A stretch of DNA of 64,000 nt from Algibacter pacificus (GTDB lineage Bacteria; Bacteroidota; Bacteroidia; Flavobacteriales; Flavobacteriaceae): the NCBI RefSeq assembly GCF_008033385.1, contig NZ_VOGY01000004.1, positions 248,001-312,000 on the forward strand, given 5' to 3'. Below, piece after piece: positions 46,332 through 56,372 of this stretch. Position numbers and translations under genes: made by a program. Under the pieces are notes generated by a model. It saw nothing but the letters and a program-made list of their open reading frames with translations. It had not been told where the DNA came from and ran no database searches. Position 1 is the first letter of the stretch. The number at the start of each line of letters is the position of its first letter.

Positions 46332-48557
46332 ATGACAGAGGAATATATAGAAAAAGAGAACGCAGCTATTAAAAAAGCGTATAAAGAGCTCCTAAAAGTT
46401 AGTTATACAACGCTTTCTGATGATGATAAAAAACTAATTCGTAAGGCATTTGAGATTGCCGTAGACGGACATAAAGAGCAACGTCGTAAATCTGGAGAAG
46501 CCTATATTTTCCACCCCATTGCTGTTGCAAAAATTGTAGCTCAAGAAATTGGATTGGATGCTACTTCTATTGCAGCCGCATTACTTCATGATGTTGTTGA
46601 AGATAGTCCCGATTATGAAATTGAGGATATTGAAAAATTATTTGGAAAAACCATAGCAACCATTGTTGCTGGTTTAACAAAAATATCGTCTTTAAGTAAA
46701 GATCAAGATATGGATGTTTCACTGCAAGCTGAAAACTTCCGTAAAATGCTCCTCACCTTAAATGATGATGTACGTGTTATTATTATTAAAATTGCCGATA
46801 GGTTGCATAACATGCAAACCATGGACTCTATGCGTCCGGATAAGCAAATTAAAATAGCCTCGGAGACCTTATATATTTACGCGCCTTTGGCACACCGAAT
46901 TGGTCTTTATAATATTAAAACAGAACTAGAAGATTTAGGTTTAAAATATCTTGAACCAGCCGATTATAACGATATTTTAAATAAAACCAAAGAAAGCAAA
47001 AAAGACCAAGACCTTTATATTGAACAATTTAGCGAGGTTATAAAACAATCTTTAGATAAAGAGAAACTAAATTACACCATAAAAGGACGCCCAAAATCCA
47101 TTTTTTCAATACGAAAAAAAATGATCGCGCAAGGAGTCTCTTTCGATGAAGTTTACGATAAATTTGCCATAAGAATTATTTATAAATGTGATGCCGACCC
47201 GCAAAACGAAAAATTCTTGGCTTGGAAAATATATTCCATAGTTACCGATCATTTTAGACCCAACCCTATTCGTCTTCGCGATTGGATTTCCTCGCCAAAA
47301 GGCACAGGCTACGAAGCACTTCATATTACTGTAATGGGGCCAAAAGGTCGCTGGGTGGAAGTTCAAATACGTAGCGAACGTATGAATGAAATAGCCGAAA
47401 AAGGCTATGCCGCACACTATAAATACAAACAAGCCACTGAAAAAGAAGACAACCTTGAAAGCTGGATTAATAGATTGCAGGAAGCTCTAGAAAATCCGCA
47501 TACCAATGCTGTAGATTTCGTTGAGCAATTCAAACTCAATTTATACTCAAAAGAAATATTTGTTTTCACACCAAAAGGCGATTTAAAATCGTTACCCAAA
47601 GGCGCTACAACCCTAGATTTCGCCTTTAGCATTCACACCGAAGTTGGTATGAAAACGCGTGGCGCCAAAGTAAACGGGAAATTAGTACCTCTTAGCCATA
47701 AATTAAAAAGTGGCGATCAAGTTGATATTTTAACGTCAGAAAACGCAAAACCCAACCCAAACTGGTTAGATTATTCTACAACGGCACGCTCTAGAAGTAA
47801 AATAAAATCGGCCTTAAAAGAAGACAAAAAACTTATCGGTGAAGATGGTAAAGAAATTTTAAGACGAAAACTAAAACAACTTAAAATTAACCTAAACGAA
47901 GCATCGGTCAACGAAATGGTTAACTATTTCAAGTTAAAAACCAGCTTAGATTTATTTTACCGTGTTGGTCTTGGCACCATAGATAACACCATGCTTAAGG
48001 CTTACGCGGCCTCAAGAAGCAACGCTTTAATGAGTTTTCTTAAAAGTAAAATAACACGTAAAGCAAATATTAATACCGAAGACATAGAAAAAGATGAAGT
48101 AACATCAAACTACGACTCTATTGTTTTTAATAAAGAAGAAGAAAAACTAGATTATAAATTAGCAACCTGTTGCCACCCCATACCTGGTGATGATGTTTTT
48201 GGATTTTTAACTGTGTCCGATGGATTGAAAGTTCATAAAATGAATTGCCCGAACGCGTTAAGTTTACAAGCCAATTATTCCTATAGAATCATGCCTGCAA
48301 AATGGATCGATTCGTCTCAACAAGAATTCTTAGCTCATATTTCTCTTACAGGAATAGATCATATTGGCTTGGTAAATGATATTACCACTGTCATTTCAGA
48401 CAATATGAGTGTGAACATGAAAAGTATAAGTTTTGATAGTAATGATGGCCTTTTTTCAGGAAAAATAGACGTTGTTGTTAAAAATAAAACACTTTTGAAA
48501 AAACTTTTAGACCGTCTTAAAAAAATTAATGGTATCGATAAGGTTACTAGAGTGTAA
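46332..48557 (+). CDS. spoT: Bifunctional (p)ppGpp synthetase/hydrolase (RelA/SpoT homologue)
   Basis: The 741-residue protein has all Rel domains: the HD hydrolase (GEAYIFHPIAVAKIVA, LLHDVVEDS with HD at residues 86-87, KIADRLHNMQTMDSM), the synthetase (KGRPKSIFSIRKKMIAQG, YEALHITVMGPKGRWVEVQIRS, EKGYAAHYKYK), the TGS domain (EIFVFTPKGDLKSLPKGATTLDFAFSIH) and a C-terminal ACT domain (AHISLTGIDHIGLVNDITTVIS). Both active sites look intact. It makes and destroys the stringent-response alarmone. Neighbouring purA draws on the same purine pool. Confidence 0.97.
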   Translation: MTEEYIEKENAAIKKAYKELLKVSYTTLSDDDKKLIRKAFEIAVDGHKEQRRKSGEAYIFHPIAVAKIVAQEIGLDATSIAAALLHDVVEDSPDYEIEDIEKLFGKTIATIVAGLTKISSLSKDQDMDVSLQAENFRKMLLTLNDDVRVIIIKIADRLHNMQTMDSMRPDKQIKIASETLYIYAPLAHRIGLYNIKTELEDLGLKYLEPADYNDILNKTKESKKDQDLYIEQFSEVIKQSLDKEKLNYTIKGRPKSIFSIRKKMIAQGVSFDEVYDKFAIRIIYKCDADPQNEKFLAWKIYSIVTDHFRPNPIRLRDWISSPKGTGYEALHITVMGPKGRWVEVQIRSERMNEIAEKGYAAHYKYKQATEKEDNLESWINRLQEALENPHTNAVDFVEQFKLNLYSKEIFVFTPKGDLKSLPKGATTLDFAFSIHTEVGMKTRGAKVNGKLVPLSHKLKSGDQVDILTSENAKPNPNWLDYSTTARSRSKIKSALKEDKKLIGEDGKEILRRKLKQLKINLNEASVNEMVNYFKLKTSLDLFYRVGLGTIDNTMLKAYAASRSNALMSFLKSKITRKANINTEDIEKDEVTSNYDSIVFNKEEEKLDYKLATCCHPIPGDDVFGFLTVSDGLKVHKMNCPNALSLQANYSYRIMPAKWIDSSQQEFLAHISLTGIDHIGLVNDITTVISDNMSVNMKSISFDSNDGLFSGKIDVVVKNKTLLKKLLDRLKKINGIDKVTRV

Positions 48558-48583
48558 AAAAAGTGTAAATTTGCCATGAAATT

Positions 48584-49051
48584 ATGGATACAAAAGTAGA
48601 TACTAAAAATCAAGACATAGTTAAAAGCGTTTTTACTAGCTTTTTAGAAAAAAAGGGACACCGTAAAACTCCCGAGCGCTATGCTATACTCCAAGAAATT
48701 TATAATAACAACGATCATTTCGATATAGAATCTCTATATCTTAATATGAAAAATAAAAAGTATCGTGTTTCCCGAGCAACATTATACAACACCATAGAAT
48801 TACTTTTAGAATGTAAATTGGTTAGAAAACATCAATTCGGGCAAAACCAAGCACATTACGAAAAATCTTATTTCGACAGGCAGCACGATCATGTAATTTT
48901 AACCGATACCGGTGAAGTTATCGAGTTTTGCGACCCTCGAATTCAATCTATAAAAAAAACTATCGAAGACGTTTTCGATATTGAAATAAATAATCATTCA
49001 CTCTATTTCTACGGGACAAGAAAATCTCCCGATAGCGAAAAAGATAACTAA
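48584..49051 (+). CDS. Fur-family transcriptional regulator lacking the CxxC zinc site
   Basis: The 155-residue protein has the Fur winged helix ([63 protein letters not shown]) and the metal-binding hinge [23 protein letters not shown]. Where classic Fur has CxxC after the HDH motif, this protein has ILTDTG, so the structural zinc site is missing. Otherwise it follows the Fur pattern (HDH and the Asp/Glu at the dimer domain). It lies 26 bases after spoT and 11 before purA. Fur, Zur or PerR specificity is undetermined. Confidence 0.9.
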   Translation: MDTKVDTKNQDIVKSVFTSFLEKKGHRKTPERYAILQEIYNNNDHFDIESLYLNMKNKKYRVSRATLYNTIELLLECKLVRKHQFGQNQAHYEKSYFDRQHDHVILTDTGEVIEFCDPRIQSIKKTIEDVFDIEINNHSLYFYGTRKSPDSEKDN

Positions 49052-49062
49052 TTAATTTTACA

Positions 49063-50340
49063 ATGGCAGTAGATTTACTACTTGGATTACAATGGGGAGA
49101 CGAAGGCAAAGGAAAAATTGTTGACGTACTAACCTCTAACTACAACATTATCGCCCGTTTTCAAGGCGGTCCAAACGCAGGACACACTTTAGTTTTCAAC
49201 GGTAAAAAACATGTTTTACACACAATTCCTTCAGGAATTTTTCATGATAATGCTACAAATTTAGTAGGAAATGGTGTGGTTATAGACCCCGTAATTTTTA
49301 AAGGTGAACTTGACAAACTTGAAGAACAAAGCGTAGATTACAGAAAATCGCTAGTTATTTCGAGAAAAGCTCACATTATTTTACCAACACATAGATTGCT
49401 TGATGCCGCTAGTGAAACCTCTAAAGGGAAAGCTAAAATTGGATCAACCTTAAAAGGTATTGGTCCAACATACATGGATAAAACTGGAAGAAACGGTATT
49501 CGTGTTGGTGATTTAGAATTAACCGATTGGAAAGAAAAATATAGAGCACTTGCTGATAAGCACGAATCTATGATTTCTTTTTACAATGTAGATATAGAAT
49601 ACGATTTAAAAGAACTTGAAGCGGAATTTTTTAAAGCTATTGAAGTTTTAAAATCATTAAAATTCATAGATTCTGAAGAATATATTTACCAAGCTCAAAA
49701 ATCTGGTCAAACTATTTTAGCCGAAGGTGCACAAGGCTCTCTATTAGATATTGACTTTGGAACCTATCCGTTTGTAACTTCTAGCAATACCACTGCGGCC
49801 GGTGCTTGTACAGGTTTAGGTGTTTCGCCAGGACAAATAGGTGAAGTCTTTGGTATTTTTAAAGCTTATACAACTCGTGTGGGTTCTGGCCCATTCCCTA
49901 CTGAGTTATTCGATGAAGATGGCGCACAAATGGCGAAAATTGGTAATGAATTTGGCGCTACAACTGGACGTCCACGTCGTTGTGGTTGGTTAGATTTAAT
50001 TGCACTTAAATACGCCTGCCAAGTAAATGGTGTTACTCAATTAATGATGATGAAAGGTGATGTGCTTTCTGGTTTTAAAACCCTAAAAGTATGTACTGCT
50101 TATAAATATAAAGGTGAAGTTATCGAGCATTTCCCTTACAACATTGAACCAGAAAACGTAGAACCAGTTTACACAGATTTTAATGGCTGGAATGAAGATT
50201 TAACAGAAATGTCGGAAGCTTCTCAACTTCCAAAAGCTTTAAACGAATACATCGAGTTCTTAGAAAAAGAATTAGAAATCCCTATTACTATCGTTTCTGT
50301 TGGACCAGATAGAAAACAAACTATTTTTAGAAATAAATAA
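49063..50340 (+). CDS. purA: Adenylosuccinate synthetase
   Basis: The 425-residue enzyme makes adenylosuccinate from IMP with GTP. The P-loop GDEGKGK sits at residues 12-18, with RFQGGPNAGHTLVF, GPTYMDKTGRNGIRVGDL, EGAQGSLLDIDFGTYPFVTSSNTTAAGACTGLGVSP and TTGRPRRCGWLDL. Length normal. Two consecutive terminators follow at 50362-50397 and 50430-50460. Confidence 0.98.
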   Translation: MAVDLLLGLQWGDEGKGKIVDVLTSNYNIIARFQGGPNAGHTLVFNGKKHVLHTIPSGIFHDNATNLVGNGVVIDPVIFKGELDKLEEQSVDYRKSLVISRKAHIILPTHRLLDAASETSKGKAKIGSTLKGIGPTYMDKTGRNGIRVGDLELTDWKEKYRALADKHESMISFYNVDIEYDLKELEAEFFKAIEVLKSLKFIDSEEYIYQAQKSGQTILAEGAQGSLLDIDFGTYPFVTSSNTTAAGACTGLGVSPGQIGEVFGIFKAYTTRVGSGPFPTELFDEDGAQMAKIGNEFGATTGRPRRCGWLDLIALKYACQVNGVTQLMMMKGDVLSGFKTLKVCTAYKYKGEVIEHFPYNIEPENVEPVYTDFNGWNEDLTEMSEASQLPKALNEYIEFLEKELEIPITIVSVGPDRKQTIFRNK

Positions 50341-50361
50341 AAAAGTTTAAAATAATTTTTA

Positions 50362-50397
50362 AAACCTGACTTGTTTTCAAAACAGTCAGGTTTTTTT
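50362..50397 (+). terminator. Intrinsic terminator 1 after purA
   Basis: AACCTGAC (50363-50370) and GTCAGGTT (50385-50392) form the outer stem, with TGTTTT/AAAACA (50372-50377, 50379-50384) inside and a T-run to 50397. Confidence 0.85.
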
Positions 50398-50429
50398 ATG
50401 ATTAAATATTAACAACAACTTAAACAATT

Positions 50430-50463
50430 AAAACACTTCAATAATTTTTGAAGTGTTTTTTAT
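50430..50463 (+). terminator. Intrinsic terminator 2 after purA
   Basis: AAAACACTTCA (50430-50440) and TGAAGTGTTTT (50449-50459) are exact 11-base arms followed by T residues. A second tight stop before the OstA-like gene. Confidence 0.8.
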
Positions 50464-50494
50464 TTCAATACAATTATACCATATTAATAATCGT

Positions 50495-50502
50495 TATTTT
50501 TG
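50495..50502 (+). promoter_or_regulatory. Bacteroidota-type -7 box of the OstA-like gene
   Basis: TATTTTTG matches TAnnTTTG. Transcription from here would begin near 50509, about 11 bases before the TTG start at 50520, which supports that start and excludes longer frames that begin inside the terminator. Confidence 0.6.
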
Positions 50503-50519
50503 TCACAAATATTTTCATT

Positions 50520-52646
50520 TTGATAAAAACAAAACACATATATACTTTAATATTTTTCCTTTTAGGACTTACGGCGATATTAAACGCCCAAACTAAACAA
50601 ATAAACATTGAATACGCTGGGCGCTTAAATGTAGATGAAGAAAACTATCCTGACGCAAAAATACTTACACGTAACAATATGCAACAGGTCCATATTGCAC
50701 ACGTAGGAAGTAATCTATGGTGCGATAAAGCAATATATTATAGCAAGGACAATTTTGTTGAAGCCTACGGAAATGTTATTGTAAAACAAGGAGATACCAT
50801 TACTATGACTTCCAAATATGTGGAATATAGTGGTACAACACAGCTAGCTTTTGCAAGTGGCGAAGTTGTTTTAAAAAGTCCGAATTCTACAATATCTACA
50901 GATACTTTATATTTTGATAGAATAAAACAACAATCGTTTTACAAAAGTGGTGGAACGGTAGTAAAAGACTCGTCTGGAACCATTACAAGTAAAATTGGTC
51001 GCTATTATATGAACGACAAAAAATTTCAATTTGTCGAAGACGTTGTTTTAACAGGTGAAGGCGCCATAGTAAACTCAAATTATTTTGATTTTTATGAAGA
51101 TACCGGACTTGCATATTTATTTGGCCCATCGACCATAACGACAGAAAAAAGCAAAACCTATTGCGAAAAAGGCTTTTACGACACCAAAAACAACACAGGT
51201 TATGCCTTAAAAGACTCTAAGATACATTACGACGATCGTATTATTGAAGGCGATAGCCTCTATTTCGACAACAACAAAAATTTTGCTTCAGCATCCAACA
51301 ACATAAAAGTTACAGACACCATAAACAATAGCATTATTACAGGCCACTATGCTGAGGTTTATAAGGATAAAGATTCCCTCTTTATCACTAAACGTGCCTT
51401 AGTAACTACTGTTCAGGAAAAAGATTCTATATATTTACATGCCGATAAAATTATGGTTACAGGAAAACCTGAACACAGAATTACACGAGCTTATTATAAC
51501 GCGAAAATTTTTAAAACCGATATTAGCGCAAAGGCAGATTCTATACATGCCGATCAAAAAACGGGTATTACCGAATTAATTAACCTAGACCGGTTTGCTT
51601 CTAGCGACGCTTTTTCTGTAAAACGACGCCCTATTCTTTGGAACAATGAAAACCAAATGACGGGAGATACCATTCATTTAATTTCAAATTCTAAAACTGA
51701 AAAACTAGACTCCCTACGTGTTTTCAATAATGCTTTCATTATTAGTAAAGATACAATAAGCGACAATGCCTATAACCAAATTTTTGGAATAACCCTAGTG
51801 GGCTTATTTAACGAGGCTAACGAATTACGTGAAGTCAATATCAATAAAAATGCAGAATCTATTTTTTATACCCGAAATGAAAAACAAGAACTAATTGGTA
51901 TAGACAAAGCCAAATCGGGCAGTATAAAAATGTTATTTGCTAATGGTGATATTGAAGAATATACCCGGTTAAACTCCGCCGATGGCACTTTATTTCCCGA
52001 AACCGATTTTCAAGAAAAAGACAAATTTTTAAAAGGTTTCGACTGGAGAGAAGATGAACGACCGCTAAGTGTTCAAGATTTATTTAAAGAAGACAAACCA
52101 TATAAATTACCTACTATTAAAGGCTTAGAAGATTATGTGCCACAGGAAAACTTTTTTGATGAGGAGTTGTTGGAAAATTTAAGAAAAACCAAGATGGATT
52201 ATAAAGTACGCCAATTAGATGTAAGCATGACTGATAACATTTTAAAATTTGGAAATCAATTTAATAATCCTGCTTGGACAAAAGATAAAACAACAATAGA
52301 GTCAAATGCTATAAAAGCACCAGATGGCAACATGACAGGTAATAAAATTATGTATGCAGGAAACTCTTCTGGCAGAATACTACAGCTGTTTGATGTAAAT
52401 AAAGGAAAATATTCTTTTTCTATCTGGCTAAAAGGAGAAGGAGAAATTAAAATTCGGTTAGTGGTCGTTTCAGGAAATGCATCTAAAAACCAAGAACTAA
52501 AGGTGGAACTTGGACCAACTTGGAAAGAATACGTAATAAACTTCACGAAACCAATAGATACTAAAAAATCGGCTATTGTTATAAGTGAAATTAATTCAAA
52601 AAATAAAGTTTATGCATGGAAAGCTTACTTAAAACCTGTTAAATAA
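50520..52646 (+). CDS. OstA-like LPS-transport protein with C-terminal carbohydrate-binding-like domain
   Basis: From a TTG at 50520 this is a 708-residue exported protein with signal peptide MIKTKHIYTLIFFLLGLTAILNA. The first 490 residues are repeating OstA/LptA-type beta segments (WCDKAIYYSKDNFVEAYGNVIVKQGDT, MTSKYVEYSGTTQLAFASGEVVLK, YYMNDKKFQFVEDVVLTGEG). A frame open from an ATG at 50448 is excluded because it begins inside a terminator upstream of the promoter. After DWREDERPLSVQDLF (about 505) come a linker and, from about 576 to 708, a separate beta-sandwich-like domain (FGNQFNNPAW ... GKYSFSIWLKGEGEIKIRLVV ... WKEYVINF) that looks like a CBM4/9-type module. Such an extension is not usual in this family. 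Confidence 0.8.
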   Translation: MIKTKHIYTLIFFLLGLTAILNAQTKQINIEYAGRLNVDEENYPDAKILTRNNMQQVHIAHVGSNLWCDKAIYYSKDNFVEAYGNVIVKQGDTITMTSKYVEYSGTTQLAFASGEVVLKSPNSTISTDTLYFDRIKQQSFYKSGGTVVKDSSGTITSKIGRYYMNDKKFQFVEDVVLTGEGAIVNSNYFDFYEDTGLAYLFGPSTITTEKSKTYCEKGFYDTKNNTGYALKDSKIHYDDRIIEGDSLYFDNNKNFASASNNIKVTDTINNSIITGHYAEVYKDKDSLFITKRALVTTVQEKDSIYLHADKIMVTGKPEHRITRAYYNAKIFKTDISAKADSIHADQKTGITELINLDRFASSDAFSVKRRPILWNNENQMTGDTIHLISNSKTEKLDSLRVFNNAFIISKDTISDNAYNQIFGITLVGLFNEANELREVNINKNAESIFYTRNEKQELIGIDKAKSGSIKMLFANGDIEEYTRLNSADGTLFPETDFQEKDKFLKGFDWREDERPLSVQDLFKEDKPYKLPTIKGLEDYVPQENFFDEELLENLRKTKMDYKVRQLDVSMTDNILKFGNQFNNPAWTKDKTTIESNAIKAPDGNMTGNKIMYAGNSSGRILQLFDVNKGKYSFSIWLKGEGEIKIRLVVVSGNASKNQELKVELGPTWKEYVINFTKPIDTKKSAIVISEINSKNKVYAWKAYLKPVK

Positions 52647-52658
52647 ATTGGCTCAAAA

Positions 52659-53861
52659 ATGAAAAAAGACTTCCTAAATCACCAAGCACAAACCTCTCCT
52701 CACCCTCTAGAAATGGAAATCTCCTACGCTAAAGGTTCTTATATCTACGATTCAAACAACAAAGCTTATTTAGATTTTGTTGCAGGAGTTTCGGCATGCC
52801 CGTTAGGGCATCAGCACCCCAGAATTACTAATGCTATAAAAGATCAGCTAGACAAATACGCGCACGTGATGGTTTATGGAGAATACATTCAAAAACCTGC
52901 CGTAGAACTCACCAAACTTTTAGCAAAACATTTACCAAAATCATTACAATCTACCTATTTAACAAACTCCGGGACCGAAGCTATCGAAGGTGCTTTAAAA
53001 CTAGCCAAACGCGCTACCGAACGTAGCGAAATTATTGCCGCAAACCATGCGTACCACGGGAACACTATGGGAGCGATGAGCGTCATGGGCTTTGAAGAAC
53101 GCAAACAAGCCTACCGCCCTTTATTGCCGGGTGTTAAATTTATCGATTTTAATAATGAAGAGCATCTAAAACAAATAACCACAAAAACAGCATGTGTTAT
53201 TTTAGAAACCATTCAAGGAGGCGCAGGATTTATTCAACCAAAAAATAATTATTTAGAAAAAGTTAGAAAACAATGTGATGCTGTTGGAGCCCTTTTAATT
53301 TTAGATGAAATTCAACCTGGATTCGGAAGAACAGGAAAACTTTTTGGCTTTGAACATTACAACTGCATTCCCGATATTTTAGTTACAGGAAAAGGTTTAG
53401 GAGGCGGTATGCCAATAGGTGCTTTTACAGCCTCTTTAGAATTAATGAACCTGCTTCAAGACAACCCAAAACTTGGACATATTACAACATTTGGAGGACA
53501 TCCCGTTATAGCTGCATCTGCTTTAGCTACTTTATCAGAAATTACCGAAAGTTATTTAATGCAAGAAGTTCTAGAAAAAGAGCTACTTTTCAGAAAACTA
53601 TTAGTGCATCCATTAATAAAAGAAATCCGCGGTATTGGACTCATGCTTGCCATAATCACACCTTCTCCCGAAATTACAAATACACTTATTTTAAAATGTC
53701 AAGATGCCGGTTTAATACTTTTTTGGTTACTCTATGAACCAAAAGCCGTTAGAATGACGCCGCCATTAACCATTTCAAATAAAGAAATCATCGAAGGTTG
53801 CACTAAAATAATCTATGTTTTAGATGAAATACTATCAACACAACAACCTCAACAACAATAA
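52659..53861 (+). CDS. Class III PLP aminotransferase (acetylornithine/ornithine-like)
   Basis: The 400-residue enzyme has the fold-type I class III signatures: YIYDSNNKAYLDFVAGVSACPLGHQHPRI, TYLTNSGTEAIEGALKLAKRAT, ANHAYHGNTMGAMSVMG, LLILDEIQPGFGRTGKLFGFEHYNCIPDILVTGKGLGGG with PLP-lysine K245, and TFGGHPV. The substrate cannot be settled; related proteins act on acetylornithine, ornithine or 4-aminobutyrate. It follows the OstA-like gene by 12 bases, so it may be cotranscribed. Confidence 0.88.
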   Translation: MKKDFLNHQAQTSPHPLEMEISYAKGSYIYDSNNKAYLDFVAGVSACPLGHQHPRITNAIKDQLDKYAHVMVYGEYIQKPAVELTKLLAKHLPKSLQSTYLTNSGTEAIEGALKLAKRATERSEIIAANHAYHGNTMGAMSVMGFEERKQAYRPLLPGVKFIDFNNEEHLKQITTKTACVILETIQGGAGFIQPKNNYLEKVRKQCDAVGALLILDEIQPGFGRTGKLFGFEHYNCIPDILVTGKGLGGGMPIGAFTASLELMNLLQDNPKLGHITTFGGHPVIAASALATLSEITESYLMQEVLEKELLFRKLLVHPLIKEIRGIGLMLAIITPSPEITNTLILKCQDAGLILFWLLYEPKAVRMTPPLTISNKEIIEGCTKIIYVLDEILSTQQPQQQ

Positions 53862-53990
53862 ATTACAATTTTATTTTATTAAAAAAGCATAAAATGTTGA
53901 TTACTTTGTTAAAAACATTTAGCACCATTTTAGTGTAAACCGTAAATAGAATGTTAAATTTATTACAATAGAACCCTTACAAATGTACTT

Positions 53991-55382
53991 ATGGAGTTTG
54001 GTCATAACGACAAAAATAACTTAACATTAACCAAATTCGAATCGATGCTAAAAACAAATCATGTTTTATTTTTCGATTCAGAAGAATTTGAAAACATTAT
54101 ACACCACTATCTTAACTTTGGCAAAATGGCTTTAGCAAAAAAAGCCATTAAATTAGGTTTAGATCAGCACCCTACATCTATAAATTTAAAATTATTCAAG
54201 GCCGAAGTTTTTATTTTTGAAAATAAACTTAAAGATGCCGAAATTTTGTTAGACAATCTATACGCCATAGATCCACTAAACGAAGAAATCTATATTCAAA
54301 AAGCAAATATTTTCTCAAAAAAAGATCAACACGAAAAAGCAATTGATGTTTTAAAACAAGCCTTAAAACTTACCGATGATGTTGTGGATTTATACTCATT
54401 AATTGGAATGGAATACCTGTTTTTGGATAAATTTGAAGAAGCCAAAACTAACTTTATGAAGTGCTTAGAAAATGATATTGAAGACTACTCGGCTCTTTAC
54501 AATGTTATTTATTGCTTCGAATATTTAAATCAAAATAAAGAAGCCATCACCTATTTAAATACGTTTTTGGATAAAAACCCTTATTGCGAGGTGGCTTGGC
54601 ATCAATTAGGTATTCAATATTTTACACTAAAAAAGTTAAAAAAAGCTTTGGCTGCATTTGATTTTGCTATTATTTCTGACGATACTTTTATTGGAGCTTA
54701 TATTGAACGCGGAAAAGTTTTAGAAAAATTAGGTCGCTATGAAGATGCTATTGAAAATTATTCCATTACTCTAAAATTAGATGACCCAACCTCTTTTGCC
54801 CTATTACATATTGGAAACTGCTATGAGAAATTAAAACAAGACGATTTAGCCCTTCAATATTACGATAGAACCGTACACGAGGATCCTTTACTAGACAAAG
54901 GTTGGATTGCTATTACAAAATTCTATAAACGAAAAAAAAATTATCAACGCGCACTCTATTTTATAAATAAAGCCATTAATATTGATTCGGAAAATGTAAC
55001 CTATTGGAAACTTTACGCACAAATAAATGAGCGCCTAAATTTTTATGAAGAAGCAGAACGCGGATACAGAAAAACACTAGACTTAGGAAATTACGAACTA
55101 AACACGTGGTTAACCCGAGGTGATTTATTAATAAAATTAGGCGAACTTGAAGCTGCTGTTTATAACTTTGAACAAGCTGTTGATTTTTACCCTGAAAACC
55201 CCGAATTAGAATACAGACTGGCTGGCTTATATTTTACGCTTAGAACCCCCCATAAAGGGACATTTCATCTAAAAAATGCATTAAAACTAAACCACGATTA
55301 CAGTTTTATAATTGAAGAACTCTTTCCTGAGATATTCTCTAAAGTCTCCGTACAAAAATTGCTTAAACAAAATTATAAGTAA
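53991..55382 (+). CDS. TPR-repeat protein
   Basis: The 463-residue soluble protein, without signal peptide, is an array of about ten tetratricopeptide repeats, for example LLDNLYAIDPLNEEIYIQKANIFSKKDQHEKAIDVLKQAL and GAYIERGKVLEKLGRYEDAIENYSITLKLDD. It serves as a protein-interaction scaffold; partners are unknown. It lies between the aminotransferase and the DUF368 pair, with a 129-base gap before it that shows no strong promoter box. Confidence 0.85.
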   Translation: MEFGHNDKNNLTLTKFESMLKTNHVLFFDSEEFENIIHHYLNFGKMALAKKAIKLGLDQHPTSINLKLFKAEVFIFENKLKDAEILLDNLYAIDPLNEEIYIQKANIFSKKDQHEKAIDVLKQALKLTDDVVDLYSLIGMEYLFLDKFEEAKTNFMKCLENDIEDYSALYNVIYCFEYLNQNKEAITYLNTFLDKNPYCEVAWHQLGIQYFTLKKLKKALAAFDFAIISDDTFIGAYIERGKVLEKLGRYEDAIENYSITLKLDDPTSFALLHIGNCYEKLKQDDLALQYYDRTVHEDPLLDKGWIAITKFYKRKKNYQRALYFINKAINIDSENVTYWKLYAQINERLNFYEEAERGYRKTLDLGNYELNTWLTRGDLLIKLGELEAAVYNFEQAVDFYPENPELEYRLAGLYFTLRTPHKGTFHLKNALKLNHDYSFIIEELFPEIFSKVSVQKLLKQNYK

Positions 55383-55451
55383 GTTTTATATTCTTTTAAA
55401 CATTTTCATTAAAATACATACCTTTGGTTTTTATGCAAAAAAAATCAAAAC

Positions 55452-56372
55452 ATGCAAAGACAATTAAAAGATTATTTAATCATTTCACTTAAAGGCCTTG
55501 CTATGGGAGCTGCCGATGCTGTTCCAGGTGTTTCTGGTGGAACCATTGCTTTTATTTCTGGTATTTATGAAGAACTAATTAATACCATAAGTAATATAAA
55601 TGCCGCTTTAATTAAAACCCTATTTTCTAAAGGTATAAAACCCTTTTGGCAACAACTTAACGGTAATTTTTTATTAGCTTTAATGGCTGGTATCATGGTT
55701 AGTTTTATCTCAGTCATGCGTTTAGCCAAATATTTATTAGAAAATCACCCTATTCTTATTTGGTCTTTCTTTTTCGGGCTCATTATTGCGAGTATTTTTT
55801 TTGTTGGAAAACAAATTAAAAAATGGAATTTAGGAGTTATTATTAGTTTAATAATAGGCGCCTTTATCGCTTATTACATCACAACGCTTCCGGCGTCTTC
55901 AAATAACGAGAATCCTTGGTTTTTATTCATTGCGGGTGCTATTGCTATATGCGCCATGATTTTACCAGGGATTTCTGGAGCTTTCATCCTAATCGTTTTA
56001 GGAGCTTACAAAGCTTTAAGTGATGCGTTTCATGATTTCGACATCAAAAAAATATTAATTTTTGCTACCGGAGCACTTGTTGGCTTGTTAAGTTTTAGTC
56101 ATTTATTAAAATGGCTTTTTAAACATTACCACAACATTACTTTAGCTATACTTACTGGTTTTATTTTTGGATCTTTAAACAAAGTATGGCCATGGAAAAA
56201 AACGTTAACGTGGCACACCAATTCCGAAGGCATTAAATCTGCTGTTTTACAAGAAAGTGTTTCGCCTTTTTCTTTCAACGGAAACAATCAATTACTTTTT
56301 GCTATAACCCTAATGATACTTGGTTTTTTAACTATTTTTATTCTTGAAAAAGTTGGAAACAAAAAACAATAA
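55452..56372 (+). CDS. DUF368 (PopT-like) polyprenyl-phosphate transporter, copy 1
   Basis: The 306-residue integral membrane protein has two inverted-type repeat motifs of the DUF368 family, MGAADAVPGVSGGTIAFISGIYEELI at about 17-42 and ICAMILPGISGAFILIVLGAYKAL in the second half, plus HNITLAILTGFIFGSLNKVWPWKK. DUF368 members (PopT) have been shown to return undecaprenyl phosphate across the inner membrane. That role is from family knowledge; the lipid carried here is unproven. Its stop overlaps the start of copy 2 by one base. Confidence 0.85.
   Translation: MQRQLKDYLIISLKGLAMGAADAVPGVSGGTIAFISGIYEELINTISNINAALIKTLFSKGIKPFWQQLNGNFLLALMAGIMVSFISVMRLAKYLLENHPILIWSFFFGLIIASIFFVGKQIKKWNLGVIISLIIGAFIAYYITTLPASSNNENPWFLFIAGAIAICAMILPGISGAFILIVLGAYKALSDAFHDFDIKKILIFATGALVGLLSFSHLLKWLFKHYHNITLAILTGFIFGSLNKVWPWKKTLTWHTNSEGIKSAVLQESVSPFSFNGNNQLLFAITLMILGFLTIFILEKVGNKKQ

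Noticed and set aside
50448-50519. N-terminal extension of the OstA-like gene
   Set aside because: This start lies inside a terminator and before the -7 box; the TTG at 50520 gives a normal signal peptide.
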